From Bacteroidales bacterium (lineage in GTDB: Bacteria; Bacteroidota; Bacteroidia; Bacteroidales; GCA-2748055), in contig JAGLTY010000110.1 of assembly GCA_023135025.1 (NCBI GenBank), positions 1 through 7,077 on the forward strand: a stretch of DNA of 7,077 bases, given 5' to 3'. Below, piece by piece: positions 6,235 to 7,077 of the stretch (its first letter is position 1; each line of letters begins with the position of its first letter). Position numbers and translations under genes: made by a program. Under the pieces are notes generated by a model that worked only from the letters and a program-made list of their open reading frames with translations, was not told where the DNA came from and did not search any database.

Positions 6235-7077
6235 TCAATACCTGAGACGATTTCTTCCCAACGCTCTCTTTAACAGGTAATAGAGGTATTCTGTTTTCAT
6301 AGCTTCAAACGCCGGTGTTTCGAACTGCTCCATGGGAACACGCTGGATAAATGCCGGTTTACCGGTCCGCTTCAATCCGGCACTCCCCAGCAAGGCCGTT
6401 GCAGCTTCCTCTTTCAAAAGCGTATCAATCACCTCTTCGGGTACCCCATCGCTGGTAAACGGAAAAGAGAAATAAGCCGTATTGATGCCAAACCGCTGTT
6501 GCAGATCCATAATACTGGTTCTGACCTGCTGGATCATTTCGCCTGGTTCCAGGCTGGTAAAATCAATATGATCGGACGAATGACCACCCATATCAAAGCC
6601 CCATTTAAGCAGCTCCTTCACCTCCCTGCTGTTCATGTAGACCGGTTTGGATCGCAGATAAGCAGAGAAATCCAGCTCCACCTCCCTGGCCAGCGCATCC
6701 AGCAGTGCACGCTGATCGTAACCAATCATCATGATCGATGCCTCAACCTGATCCTTCGAGATCCTCAGAAAGGCAGCTATCTTCTCCATGGCTCTGCAAT
6801 CTTTTTTCACCTGGTGAACCAGCAGGCTCGCCTTATAACGGTAGAAGAGTGCCCTGTTATCGATAAACTTGTTGTTCAGAAAAAAAGTCGCCGGCACCCC
6901 CTTTTTCTTTAACAGTGGAGCAATAAACTCGTAGCACCCTTTCAATCCATCATCAAAAGTGAGCACCATGCTCCGTTTCCCCCTCTTCTCCCCTGCATGA
7001 TCCAGGTACTCTTCCAGGCTAACCGGTTGGAACCACTGTAACAACTGCTCCAGATCCCTCTCAAAATCTACTGGTTT
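6235..7077 (-). CDS. Polysaccharide deacetylase (NodB homology domain), 5' end outside window
   Basis: The frame is open from the stop at 6235-6237 to the right edge (280 residues visible). The text before the first possible in-window start (a TTG at 7042-7044), 'KPVDFERDLEQLLQWFQPVS', matches the usual lead-in of this family, so the true start lies beyond the window. The metal-binding triad of carbohydrate esterase family 4 is intact: TFDDG (visible residues 40-44, metal Asp D43, with D42 as the likely catalytic base) and GHSSDH (165-170, His166 and His170). 'FSFPFTSDG' (203-211) takes the place of the next motif. A mostly helical insertion of about 70 residues (72-145) separates the first two motifs. 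Such enzymes remove N- or O-acetyl groups from cell-wall or surface polysaccharides; the substrate cannot be read. It converges on the GNAT gene with directly abutting stop codons. No export signal can be judged because the N-terminus is missing. Confidence 0.88.
   Translation of the reverse strand, partial: KPVDFERDLEQLLQWFQPVSLEEYLDHAGEKRGKRSMVLTFDDGLKGCYEFIAPLLKKKGVPATFFLNNKFIDNRALFYRYKASLLVHQVKKDCRAMEKIAAFLRISKDQVEASIMMIGYDQRALLDALAREVELDFSAYLRSKPVYMNSREVKELLKWGFDMGGHSSDHIDFTSLEPGEMIQQVRTSIMDLQQRFGINTAYFSFPFTSDGVPEEVIDTLLKEEAATALLGSAGLKRTGKPAFIQRVPMEQFETPAFEAMKTEYLYYLLKRALGRNRLRY

Noticed and set aside
6499..6912. Plus-strand open frame of 137 codons opposite the deacetylase
   Set aside because: It overlaps the metal-binding motif region of a well-supported minus-strand gene and shows no family features.
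6235..7044. Complete deacetylase starting at the TTG at 7042-7044
   Set aside because: The frame stays open to the right edge and the upstream residues match the family's usual N-terminal region, so the TTG is very probably internal and the gene is cut by the window.
1..7077. CRISPR arrays, tRNA or rRNA genes, insertion sequences, attachment sites
   Set aside because: No regularly spaced repeats, RNA gene motifs, transposase coding or terminal inverted repeats were seen; the coding regions fill nearly the whole window.

Overview
The window reads as chromosomal DNA of a member of the Bacteroidota, probably the Bacteroidales/Marinilabiliales side. This rests on gene content and style. FtsE is the Bacteroidota form and has no ftsX beside it. 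A very large periplasmic TPR protein is paired with an outer-membrane barrel protein whose N-terminus carries a 'VVKPYSPT' type segment. Gene starts lie in A-rich DNA without clear Shine-Dalgarno sites. No lineage marker such as rRNA is present, so the assignment is an inference.

Layout: (1) 1-1200, minus strand: the first 400 residues of an outer-membrane beta-barrel protein that runs off the left edge. (2) 1238-4288, minus strand: a 1016-residue exported TPR protein, 37 bp upstream of the barrel gene and very likely in the same transcript. (3) 4289-4422: an AT-rich divergent promoter region. (4) 4423-5136, plus strand: ftsE. (5) 5146-6234, plus strand: a 362-residue GNAT-like acyltransferase, 9 bp after ftsE and likely co-transcribed. 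(6) 6235-7077, minus strand: a NodB-type polysaccharide deacetylase, convergent to the GNAT gene with no base between the stop codons, and running off the right edge.

The shared theme is the cell envelope. The leftward operon encodes an outer-membrane barrel and a long periplasmic scaffold that probably work together. The rightward operon begins with the ATPase of the FtsEX system, which in other bacteria controls peptidoglycan hydrolases at division. The GNAT and deacetylase genes are candidates for acylation and deacylation of cell-wall or surface sugars, but no substrate can be read from the sequence. There are no RNA genes, mobile elements, CRISPR arrays or long repeats. This is ordinary-looking core chromosome; the most interesting points are the uncharacterised barrel/TPR pair and the ftsE-GNAT pairing.
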